Shown: positions 1 to 5,004, numbered from the stretch's first letter. The stretch is DNA of 5,278 bases from Oribacterium sp. (GCA_017940955.1 JAGAXP010000204.1:1-5278); one strand, 5' to 3'. Made by a program: numbers and translations. The notes: generated by a model not told the origin, from the sequence alone.

Positions 1-207
1 CATCTTTAATGTCGGTATCTTTCCATTCTCAAGATGGAATCCGAAGTATACAAATCTGCAAATAACAACGATACACACATAAACCAAAAGTTGCCGACAT
101 TCACGCTTTACTGAAAATGTCTTCGATTTTATCGCTATGAAGCATCGAGTGATTATCCATATTATCGTTATAAATAGAAAAAGTTGAAAGTATGTGATCT
201 CAATCAT
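1..207 (-). CDS. VanZ-like membrane protein, N-terminal part (cut by window edge)
   Basis: A reading frame of 69 codons starts at ATG 207-205 and is still open at base 1, so the C-terminal part lies outside the window. The translation begins MIEITYFQLFLFITIIW, a first membrane helix (about residues 5-25). A basic loop with KSKTFSVKRE follows, then a second hydrophobic segment (about 39-57) running into CRFVYFGFHLENGKIPTL. A helix, a short K/R-E loop, a second helix ending in R-F-x-x-F-x-F and then a D/N-G-K-I loop is the pattern of the N-terminus of VanZ-family proteins. These are small polytopic membrane proteins named after the teicoplanin-resistance gene vanZ; most relatives have no known role. 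The start is supported by AAGGA (219-223, 11 bases away) and GGAG (211-214). An in-frame ATG 13 codons upstream (246-244) lacks a ribosome binding site and lies next to the predicted transcription start. No van genes are visible, so antibiotic resistance should not be inferred. Confidence 0.62.
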   Translation of the reverse strand, partial: MIEITYFQLFLFITIIWIITRCFIAIKSKTFSVKRECRQLLVYVCIVVICRFVYFGFHLENGKIPTLKM

Positions 208-255
208 TATCTCCGTAATCCTTAAAACTCCATTTATCGATTGCATATGCAAATA

Positions 256-285
256 ATCATACTACAATCCTTGATACAATCACAA
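256..285 (-). promoter_or_regulatory. Candidate promoter of the VanZ-like gene
   Basis: On the minus strand a TTGTGA -35 box (280-285) is followed after 18 bases by a TATGAT -10 box (256-261). Transcription would start near base 249, giving a leader of about 42 bases that contains the AAGGA/GGAG site. The -10 match is good and the -35 match is moderate. In DNA this AT-rich such matches also occur by chance. Confidence 0.4.
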
Positions 286-324
286 ACTGATATTGACTTA
301 TATCTTTAATAAATATACAGTCAG

Positions 325-355
325 AAAAAAGGAAGCAACCACTCTGATTGCTCCC
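325..355 (-). terminator. Rho-independent terminator downstream of the DUF6465-like gene
   Basis: Read on the minus strand, GGGAGCAATC and GGTTGCTTCC form a 10-bp stem (two G-U pairs in RNA) around the loop AGAGT, followed directly by six T. This is a classic intrinsic terminator. It lies 184 bases past the stop codon of the 540-1004 gene and upstream of the promoter of the VanZ-like gene, so it insulates the two transcription units. Confidence 0.82.
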
Positions 356-539
356 TCATAAATATAAATTATCATAGAATACCCATATTTACAGAAAAAA
401 TTTCAAACTCTCCCCTGTTTCCCATATTGCAATGTTATTTGAACAAGATAGGGTTTTGTTCATTTTTTGGATTTTTTCTCAAAAAAATTCAGTTCTTTTG
501 CAATTTTTTTTGGTTACGGAGTATACCTATATCATGAAA

Positions 540-1004
540 TTATAGATCGATTCTGAAATCAGGATTGCTGAATCCGTCTATTGTGAAGTATGCACATGAC
601 TCCTTAGGTTTAATAAAAAGCTCGATATCATGAGCAACGATATACGGATGTGAGCTGATATAAGCCTTTACTCGGTCATAAAGATCCTTCTCGGTATACT
701 TTTTGTCATTGAATTCAATAGTAAGCGACTTACAGTTAAGCTCCGGAACCTGTGATGCTTTCTTTGCCTGAGACTTTTCAGTTTTCTCCGAAGCCTTTCT
801 TGATGCAGTTTTAACACCCGCTTTTCTGCCGGACTTCTTATCCGAAGTTGATTTTGACTCTGTCTTCCTTACTGTTGATGACTTTGTTGTTGAACCCTTC
901 TTACGTCCTCTTTTAGGTTTTGTTTCTGTAACTGTTTCTGCAGCTTCTGCAGAAGCCTTTACTTCTTCTGTCTTAACTTCCTGAACCTTTACTTCATCTG
1001 CCAT
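540..1004 (-). CDS. DUF6465-like protein with a long Lys/Ser/Thr-rich N-terminal tail
   Basis: This 154-residue protein has two parts. Residues 1-30 are acidic and rich in Val/Glu/Thr. Residues 31-84 are strongly basic and low in complexity, with KRGRKKG at 31-37 and SGRKAG at 58-63, reminiscent of histone H1-like or AT-hook tails but without the canonical R-G-R-P core. Residues 88-154 form a compact domain (LTIEFNDKKYTEKDLYDRV, then DIELFIKPKESCAYFTIDG and a terminal RIDL). The pattern of a short strand, a helix with K/R-V-K, then strand-IKPxE-strand and a final I-D-L/F matches what I know of the clostridial DUF6465 family, whose function is not established. A GGGAGG site (1015-1020) lies 10 bases before the ATG. 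The gene appears monocistronic, with its own promoter and the terminator at 325-355. A nucleic-acid-binding role is inferred from charge alone. Confidence 0.75.
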   Translation of the reverse strand: MADEVKVQEVKTEEVKASAEAAETVTETKPKRGRKKGSTTKSSTVRKTESKSTSDKKSGRKAGVKTASRKASEKTEKSQAKKASQVPELNCKSLTIEFNDKKYTEKDLYDRVKAYISSHPYIVAHDIELFIKPKESCAYFTIDGFSNPDFRIDL

Positions 1005-1040
1005 TGTAATGCGGCCTCCCTTTTTATATTTATAAACTTT

Positions 1041-1069
1041 ATTATATGCGGATAAATAAAAATATAAAA
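1041..1069 (-). promoter_or_regulatory. Candidate promoter of the DUF6465-like gene
   Basis: A perfect TATAAT -10 box on the minus strand (1041-1046) has only a weak -35 (TTTTAT at 1064-1069, 17-base spacing). Transcription would begin near 1034 and give a leader of about 30 bases carrying the GGGAGG site. The -35 side overlaps an AT-only inverted repeat (1054-1084). Confidence 0.5.
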
Positions 1070-1084
1070 GAAATATTTTTATTT
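1054..1084. repeat. Perfect 12-bp AT-only inverted repeat
   Basis: AAATAAAAATAT (1054-1065) and ATATTTTTATTT (1073-1084) are exact reverse complements separated by 7 bases. The repeat overlaps the -35 side of the promoter of the DUF6465-like gene. It contains no G or C, so it would be a weak hairpin and could be a by-product of A/T tracts. It could also be a protein-binding or bendable upstream element. Confidence 0.55.
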
Positions 1085-1101
1085 TTCTCTATTAAAATGA
1101 T

Positions 1102-1130
1102 TTGCACTGATTGATTAAAATTTTTATAAA
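1102..1130 (+). promoter_or_regulatory. Candidate promoter of the lipoprotein gene at 1280
   Basis: TTGCAC (1102-1107) and TATAAA (1125-1130) are separated by 17 bases. This would give a start near 1137 and a leader of about 140 bases containing the inverted repeat at 1186-1229 and the short ORF at 1254. A second candidate is TTGACG (1153-1158) with TATTTA (1176-1181), also 17 bases apart, which has a better -35 and a poorer -10. I cannot decide between them from sequence. Confidence 0.38.
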
Positions 1131-1185
1131 CATCTTATTCCGGTTTATTGTTTTGACGAAAAATAATTGGGCGCTTATTTAAAAC

Positions 1186-1229
1186 AATCTGTAGTTTTTC
1201 TATTTCAAAAGATAATCTCTCTACAGATT
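1186..1229. repeat. Spaced 9-bp perfect inverted repeat upstream of the lipoprotein gene
   Basis: AATCTGTAG (1186-1194) and CTACAGATT (1221-1229) are exact reverse complements with 26 bases between them. They lie in the divergent intergenic region, within the likely 5' leader of the plus-strand gene. No T tract follows on either strand, so it is not a terminator. It could be a pair of operator half-sites or a leader stem with a large loop. Confidence 0.5.
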
Positions 1230-1253
1230 AAAACTTAATTTAAAAGGGAAGGA

Positions 1254-1283
1254 ATGTATCCCGGAAATGGAGTTAAATTATGA
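1254..1283 (+). CDS. Possible 9-codon leader ORF coupled to the lipoprotein start
   Basis: ATG at 1254 opens a 9-codon frame (MYPGNGVKL) whose TGA stop (1281-1283) overlaps the ATG of the lipoprotein gene at 1280 in an ATGA arrangement. A purine-rich AAGGG (1244-1248) lies 5 bases before its ATG. Such overlaps can couple translation of the downstream gene. However, the downstream gene also has its own GGAG, located inside this ORF, so the short frame may be chance. Confidence 0.25.
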   Translation: MYPGNGVKL

Positions 1284-2350
1284 GAAAGCGGATTTTTTGT
1301 TCACTTTTTGTCTCAATGCTTACATCAGCTGCTATAATCAGCGGATGTGGAACAACAGGCATACCGGAAGTAAGTGTAAATTTACCGGAGAACAGTGAAG
1401 TAACAGAACCGGAAACTGAAACCGTGGAAACAACTGAATCTGTTACTGCAGATATTCCGGACATTAAACTTGAAGATATTATAGAAGCCAATAGCCGTGA
1501 TAAAATATTTTCAAATCACAGTAACTGGTTAAGCGAAGTGAAAATATCTGAAGATGATTCAGGTAAAGCGGTAAAGGCTTATGAATTATTTGGTTTTAAA
1601 TGTTATCATGAAAAGGGTATATCCTATTTTGAAACAGATTACCTTGATGATGATATGGAATCACACAGCTATGAAACTTCGTTATTTAACGGTGAAACAG
1701 ATTATTATCGTAATGCAGACTTAAAGAATGACCAGAAACTGTTTGTCGGCTGGTACGCCATGTCAGATGATGAGAAGGAGGATGCTCTTAAATCCAAATT
1801 CGGACATCCTGATTGTTTTACCCCTTTTACCTATAGCGAAGATACCCATGAAACCATTGATTCTGTACAGGATGACAATAGCGGAACATTGACTGTAATA
1901 ACATATATTCCCACAGAGCTCTGCCCTGAAATCAAAAATCTCCCGGAGGAATGGGAGGGCGGAAAAGTCAGATATACATATACTTTAGATAAAGAGACCC
2001 TTGAAATGTCAGAAGTGGTAAGTGAAATTGTGGTCGATGGTAAAACCTATGAATTTATGACACAGAAGGTTACCTATGATGTTGATACACCTGAAGGTTA
2101 CAACAAAATGTGCGATCTTGTGTATGACTATAAAAATGATGAAATTAAGGAGCCGAGAACTTTGACAGTTATTTATGACCCTGATACAGATGAAGAAGAA
2201 TATTACAGAACGACGGTAGATTATGCTTACCGGATCTTCCCGAATATTCGCAAAGGATATAGTCTTTACAAAGATCCCAAAGGCAAAATTCCTTTCACGG
2301 GCAGCAGCACCGAAAATGCAGATGTTACTATGTTTGCCATAAAAGACTGA
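1280..2350 (+). CDS. Putative surface lipoprotein of unknown function, 356 residues
   Basis: The protein starts with a lipoprotein signal peptide: MRKR, a hydrophobic core, then the lipobox I-S-G-C with Cys23 as the predicted lipidated residue. It should therefore be anchored on the outside of the cytoplasmic membrane. Residues 29-62 form a Thr/Glu/Pro/Val-rich acidic linker. The rest (about 63-356) is acidic and rich in Tyr, Asp and alternating strand-like stretches such as VRYTYTLDKETLEMSEV (230-246) and RTLTVIYDPDTDEEEYYRTTVDY (split around residues 293-315). This suggests a beta-rich substrate- or ligand-binding fold, but I recognise no named family. Other cysteines are at 107, 179, 215 and 278. 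GGAG (1269-1272) lies 7 bases before the ATG. The gene stands alone on the plus strand, diverging from the DUF6465-like gene and converging on the small membrane-protein gene, and ends at the shared terminator (2393-2451). Confidence 0.85.
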   Translation: MRKRIFCSLFVSMLTSAAIISGCGTTGIPEVSVNLPENSEVTEPETETVETTESVTADIPDIKLEDIIEANSRDKIFSNHSNWLSEVKISEDDSGKAVKAYELFGFKCYHEKGISYFETDYLDDDMESHSYETSLFNGETDYYRNADLKNDQKLFVGWYAMSDDEKEDALKSKFGHPDCFTPFTYSEDTHETIDSVQDDNSGTLTVITYIPTELCPEIKNLPEEWEGGKVRYTYTLDKETLEMSEVVSEIVVDGKTYEFMTQKVTYDVDTPEGYNKMCDLVYDYKNDEIKEPRTLTVIYDPDTDEEEYYRTTVDYAYRIFPNIRKGYSLYKDPKGKIPFTGSSTENADVTMFAIKD

Positions 2351-2392
2351 CAATGAATATTAACTCTTTTTCTATTCTTAACGATTAAAATA

Positions 2393-2451
2393 AAGCACGA
2401 ATTACAAACGTCTTTATCAAATGGGATTGTAATTCGTGCTTCTATTTTTTT
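2393..2451 (+). terminator. Strong, probably bidirectional, intrinsic terminator
   Basis: AAGCACGAATTACAA (2393-2407) pairs perfectly with its reverse complement at 2427-2441, giving a 15-bp stem with a 19-base loop. On the plus strand it is followed by CTA and seven T (2445-2451), ending transcription from the lipoprotein gene at 1280-2350. On the minus strand the stem is followed by TATTTTAAT, so it can also end the minus-strand genes, whose last stop codon lies at 2453-2455, directly beside the T tract. Two convergent units thus share one hairpin. Confidence 0.9.
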
Positions 2452-2452
2452 A

Positions 2453-2797
2453 TCAAACTCCATGTCCTGCAATGAACATCAGGACCGCAAGTATCACTCC
2501 AGGAACATAAACAAGTATCTCCAGAATACCCAGTATTAAAAATCTTCTGCCCTCCGGTACACCTTCTTTTATTGCCTTTGAAGCGAACACCGTTCCGAAA
2601 ACAGATAAAAGAAGACAGGGTAAGTGTGCTAAAAATAAACTCATAAGACCTGCAAATGCAAAAACAGTATAAATAAGACCTCTGTTTGTAGGAACCTGAA
2701 GTATTGCTGCAAAAACAAAGCATATTACGGTAGCCACAAAAACAATAACCGGAATCAATGTCAGTATTTTAGCCTTTTTATAATTACTGTTCATCAT
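2453..2797 (-). CDS. Small polytopic membrane protein of unknown function, 114 residues
   Basis: The translation is almost entirely hydrophobic. Likely membrane segments are residues 10-34, 40-57, 59-75 (after a break at H58-L-P60) and 86-110, so about four helices. A basic N-terminus (NYKKAK) and a charged loop (KAIKEGVPEGRR, 74-85) suggest both termini and that loop are cytoplasmic. I do not recognise a named family. A GTG at 2803 would add two residues but sits inside the GGAGAGG ribosome binding site (2803-2809), so ATG 2797-2795 is preferred; the next codon is also ATG and cannot be excluded. The gene follows the 2867-3517 lipoprotein gene by 69 bases with no terminator between, and its stop abuts the shared terminator. 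It may be the last gene of a minus-strand unit. Being small, it could be an accessory partner of the lipoprotein, but that is inference. Confidence 0.8.
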   Translation of the reverse strand: MMNSNYKKAKILTLIPVIVFVATVICFVFAAILQVPTNRGLIYTVFAFAGLMSLFLAHLPCLLLSVFGTVFASKAIKEGVPEGRRFLILGILEILVYVPGVILAVLMFIAGHGV

Positions 2798-2802
2798 ATT
2801 CA

Positions 2803-2809
2803 CCTCTCC
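2803..2809 (-). promoter_or_regulatory. Ribosome binding site that sets the start of the small membrane protein
   Basis: GGAGAGG on the minus strand ends 5 bases before ATG 2797 and 8 before the following ATG. It overlaps the upstream GTG, which argues against that codon as the start. Confidence 0.7.
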
Positions 2810-2866
2810 GGCAACTTATGAGAATTAACACTGTTCGTCGCTTCCCATCAAACGATGTCTATATAT

Positions 2867-3517
2867 TCACTTTGCAGATTTGACATTTATATCTTCATTT
2901 AAATCTTCATCAATCTCCTCTGCCTCCGATTCGATGGTCTCTGACAGCACTTCTCCCTTAAGGGCATCAAACCTCTCACGCAGTTCTTTAATCAGTTCAT
3001 AATCCGCCTCGCTGTATTTCTGATACTCACCGAAACTCACATAAATCCTTTTCCTGCTGCTTGCGGATGAAGGATCGGCATAAACGATACTGTAATTCCA
3101 GGGACTGTAATCAGTGACAAATTCATCACTATCTTCATTATTCATTAGTGATGCAACATTTTTATCTTTAATAAAGGCTTCAAAATCCTGTTGGTCAGTT
3201 GTTTTTACGGAATATACGGTTTTAATTTCAGGCTCATCAAGGCTGTTTCTGTTTTCGCTTTCAATAATCCACTCCCCGTTTTCACCCTTTTTCAAACACT
3301 CACCGTGGTACCCGCCATTCATATCACCGTAACCTGGATGGTATCTTAATTCGATCAGTTCTCCCGTGGCAGTATGTTCACCGGATTCCCCGTTTACAGT
3401 GGTTTCCTGTTTATGTCCTGACTCAATGTTTATTTCTGCTGCATCTAAGCTATTATCGCATGCGCATAGAGTTACAAGTGCAAGTACAATTGCGGCTGAT
3501 ATTAACACAGTTCTCAT
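2867..3517 (-). CDS. Putative lipoprotein with a PGYGDMNGGYH motif, 216 residues
   Basis: A signal peptide (MRTVLISAAIVLALVT) ends in the lipobox L-C-A-C with Cys20 as the predicted lipidated residue. Residues 21-52 are a polar linker. The folded region starts at about 53 with ELIELRYHPGYGDMNGGYH (53-71), a Gly/Tyr-rich motif that looks conserved in character. Strand-like KTVYSVKT (99-106) and a helical segment FEAFIKDKNVASL (112-124) follow, then DYSPWNYSIVYAD (136-148), RKRIYVSFGEYQKYS (155-169) and the helix ADYELIKELRERFDALKG (171-188). The tail (191-213) is strongly acidic. I know no named family for it. The only cysteines after the lipobox Cys is position 74, so no internal disulfide is expected. 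The start is fixed by GAGG (3527-3530), 9 bases before the ATG. It lies 125 bases downstream of the oxidoreductase gene and 69 upstream of the small membrane-protein gene, all co-oriented. Confidence 0.82.
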   Translation of the reverse strand: MRTVLISAAIVLALVTLCACDNSLDAAEINIESGHKQETTVNGESGEHTATGELIELRYHPGYGDMNGGYHGECLKKGENGEWIIESENRNSLDEPEIKTVYSVKTTDQQDFEAFIKDKNVASLMNNEDSDEFVTDYSPWNYSIVYADPSSASSRKRIYVSFGEYQKYSEADYELIKELRERFDALKGEVLSETIESEAEEIDEDLNEDINVKSAK

Positions 3518-3548
3518 AATCCTTTACCTCTGTCTTTCATTTGCTCTG

Positions 3549-3591
3549 ATACAGTCCCCCGGTATGATCCATGACGAGGTGAATACAGTCC
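3549..3591. repeat. Short direct repeat in the gap between oxidoreductase and lipoprotein genes
   Basis: The 9-mer ATACAGTCC occurs at 3549-3557 and again at 3583-3591, 34 bases apart, within the 125-base gap 3518-3642. The gap has no clear terminator and no strong promoter. It also has an imperfect hairpin (CAGGGAAT with ATTCCTG on the minus strand, about 3604-3623) without a T tract. The meaning of the repeat is unknown. Confidence 0.35.
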
Positions 3592-3642
3592 TTAAATATC
3601 TTTCAGGAATCTGTAATTCCCTGTGTCATCAAAATCTTCCCT

Positions 3643-4992
3643 TTATTTCAGCATACCTGCAACCGTAGATATAAGTCCATAACTCTCAGTCGGGAAGGCA
3701 AATATCATCTGATTCACCTCTTTCGAAGTCATCTTATTATTGATGATGAGGGTAATGATATCGACGAACATTCCTGCATCATCCGAAATAAATGCAGCTC
3801 CCACCAGGTTATGCTCCTTATCGAACACGAAGCTGAAATCCGCATAAACTTCATTCTTTGCCTGGAACAGCATTGTCTTTCCGTAAGGCGCGGTCAATAC
3901 ATCATAATGTTCTGTATCCTTCTTTGCCGCGTCAACTGATACACCTGTCTGAGCAATACGTGGCAATGTAAATACAAGATTAGGAACCACAGGATACACT
4001 ATAGGTGCTGTCGATGGATCAAGGATATGATCCGCAATATAGTTTGACTCAAAGGTTGCTGTAGGTGTAAGCTTCGGGATCTTCTTGTCTATTACATCTC
4101 CGGAGGCATAAATATTTGGAACAGTTGTCTGAAGGTTAGCATTGACCTTGATACCCTTCCGGCTGTACTCTATGCCAACATCCGATAGCCCAAGACCGTC
4201 AACATTGGCCTCGCGGCCTGTCGCCTCAAGCACATAGTCAACGGTTAAGGTCTTTCCGCTTTCATAAGTCACGATATACTCTTCACCCTGTTTTTCAATC
4301 CGGGAAACAGACTCATTGAAGTCGAACTTAACGCCTTCCTCTTTCATCTTGTTCACAACTATATCCACATATTGAGAAGGATACATCTTGAGGGCACGGT
4401 CATTGTGATGGATAACTGTAACCTCTGAACCAAGCTCAATTGCCATGGAAGCAAATTCCATGGCGATGATTCCTGCGCCGATAAACGCTATTCTCTTAGG
4501 GAACGTATCCAAATCCAGAAAATCTCTGCTGTCGTGGATATATTCCTTTCCCGGTACAGCACGCTTCACAGGATGCTCTCCCGTTGCGATGACGATGTAC
4601 TCTGCGGTCACTTTCTTATCATCTGCCTGAACCGTATGGGCATCGAGAAGTTTTCCCATGGAATGAATGACAGGCATTCCCGCCGCAGCAAAGATAGCTG
4701 TCTCCAGTATACCCGGAAGGGGTGATATGACCTGCTTTTTATATTTCATCAGCGCCGTCCAGTCAATGTCAGGTGTGGAATCCACTCCTATCCCCTTGTA
4801 ACGTTTAAGCCCATTAACAAATTGGAATGGGGCATCAAGAAGAATCTTGGCATCACAGCCATAATTCGTACAGGTTCCACCGATCAGGTCCCCATCCACG
4901 AAAGCAACCTTCTTACCTGCCTTGACGAGTTTCAGTGCACCATGCCAGGCAGCATGTCCGCTTCCTAAGAACAAAACATCATAATCATACAT
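3643..4992 (-). CDS. FAD-dependent pyridine nucleotide-disulfide oxidoreductase (class I-like), 449 residues
   Basis: This cytoplasmic flavoenzyme belongs to the glutathione reductase / dihydrolipoamide dehydrogenase / mercuric reductase superfamily. Visible in order are the FAD-binding G10-S-G-H-A-A15, the redox site GGTCTNYGCDAK with Cys41 and Cys46 (C-x4-C), the ATGE motif (136-139), the NAD(P) site GAGIIAMEF (172-180), the second FAD motif TTVPNIYASGDV (289-300), and a C-terminal dimerisation domain (about 335-449). The nucleotide-site strand ends in VIHHNDR (193-199), with His where NADH enzymes usually have Glu, so NADPH may be preferred. Where relatives have HPTxxE near the C-terminus, this protein has F433-P-T-E, lacking the usual base His. 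The length is typical. GGAGG (5000-5004), 7 bases before ATG 4992, fixes the start. An upstream in-frame TTG (5013) would place that site inside the gene. No lipoyl-complex or mer genes are nearby, so the substrate (a disulfide, metal or other oxidant) is unknown and lpd, gor or merA is not justified. Confidence 0.93.
   Translation of the reverse strand: MYDYDVLFLGSGHAAWHGALKLVKAGKKVAFVDGDLIGGTCTNYGCDAKILLDAPFQFVNGLKRYKGIGVDSTPDIDWTALMKYKKQVISPLPGILETAIFAAAGMPVIHSMGKLLDAHTVQADDKKVTAEYIVIATGEHPVKRAVPGKEYIHDSRDFLDLDTFPKRIAFIGAGIIAMEFASMAIELGSEVTVIHHNDRALKMYPSQYVDIVVNKMKEEGVKFDFNESVSRIEKQGEEYIVTYESGKTLTVDYVLEATGREANVDGLGLSDVGIEYSRKGIKVNANLQTTVPNIYASGDVIDKKIPKLTPTATFESNYIADHILDPSTAPIVYPVVPNLVFTLPRIAQTGVSVDAAKKDTEHYDVLTAPYGKTMLFQAKNEVYADFSFVFDKEHNLVGAAFISDDAGMFVDIITLIINNKMTSKEVNQMIFAFPTESYGLISTVAGMLK
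4439..4467. repeat. Strong hairpin inside the oxidoreductase gene
   Basis: GCCATGGAA (4442-4450) and TTCCATGGC (4456-4464) are perfect reverse complements around a 5-base loop. Flanking pairs, one of them G-T, extend the stem to 12 bp. On the coding strand it covers the codons for I-A-M-E-F-A-S-M-A-I just after the GxG turn of the nucleotide site. The repeated Ala-Met/Met-Ala codons create much of the symmetry. It may be coincidental or may affect mRNA structure. Confidence 0.5.
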
Positions 4993-4999
4993 ATCAGTT

Positions 5000-5004
5000 C
5001 CTCC
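5000..5004 (-). promoter_or_regulatory. Ribosome binding site that sets the oxidoreductase start
   Basis: GGAGG on the minus strand lies 7 bases before ATG 4992-4990, an ideal spacing. The protein then begins MYDYDVLFLGSG, exactly where family members begin. Confidence 0.85.

Larger units (their letters stand above)
208..539. other. Intergenic region between the VanZ-like and DUF6465-like genes
   Basis: This 332-base AT-rich gap holds the VanZ-like promoter (256-285) and the terminator (325-355). The remaining stretch, 356-539, is unusually long for a 3' untranslated region and has no convincing ORF on either strand. It includes a short 7-bp inverted repeat, TGAACAA (440-446) with TTGTTCA (456-462), followed by six T on the plus strand. 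That would be a weak plus-strand terminator, but no plus-strand gene precedes it. Several homopolymeric A/T tracts lie between 463 and 512. Confidence 0.6.

Noticed and set aside
440..468. Plus-strand terminator-like hairpin TGAACAA/TTGTTCA plus T tract
   Set aside because: It has only 7 bp, mostly A-T, and there is no plus-strand gene upstream in the window to terminate. It is noted in the intergenic entry only.
540..1004. True AT-hook protein
   Set aside because: KRGRKKG resembles an AT-hook flank but lacks the R-G-R-P core. It is described as a basic tail only.
2009..2353. 114-residue minus-strand frame inside the plus-strand lipoprotein gene
   Set aside because: It is antisense to a gene with a clear lipobox and ribosome binding site, and its Ile/Phe-rich translation is the usual antisense of Asp/Glu/Asn-rich coding sequence.
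2442..2723. 93-residue minus-strand frame overlapping the small membrane-protein gene
   Set aside because: It lies in another phase of the same strand, is Cys/Ser/Arg-rich, has no ribosome binding site, and is a shadow of the 2453-2797 gene, which has a good site and coherent membrane segments.
3366..3668. 100-residue plus-strand frame across the lipoprotein N-terminus and the following gap
   Set aside because: It is antisense to the signal peptide region of the 2867-3517 gene, with no ribosome binding site or family resemblance. The part over the gap is kept as a low-interest observation only.
4445..4725. Short plus-strand frames within the oxidoreductase gene
   Set aside because: They are antisense to a confidently identified enzyme and lack ribosome binding sites.
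3643..4992. Naming the oxidoreductase lpd, gor or merA
   Set aside because: No partner genes of the lipoyl complexes or mercury resistance are present, the HPTxxE His is missing, and the redox motif differs from those enzymes.
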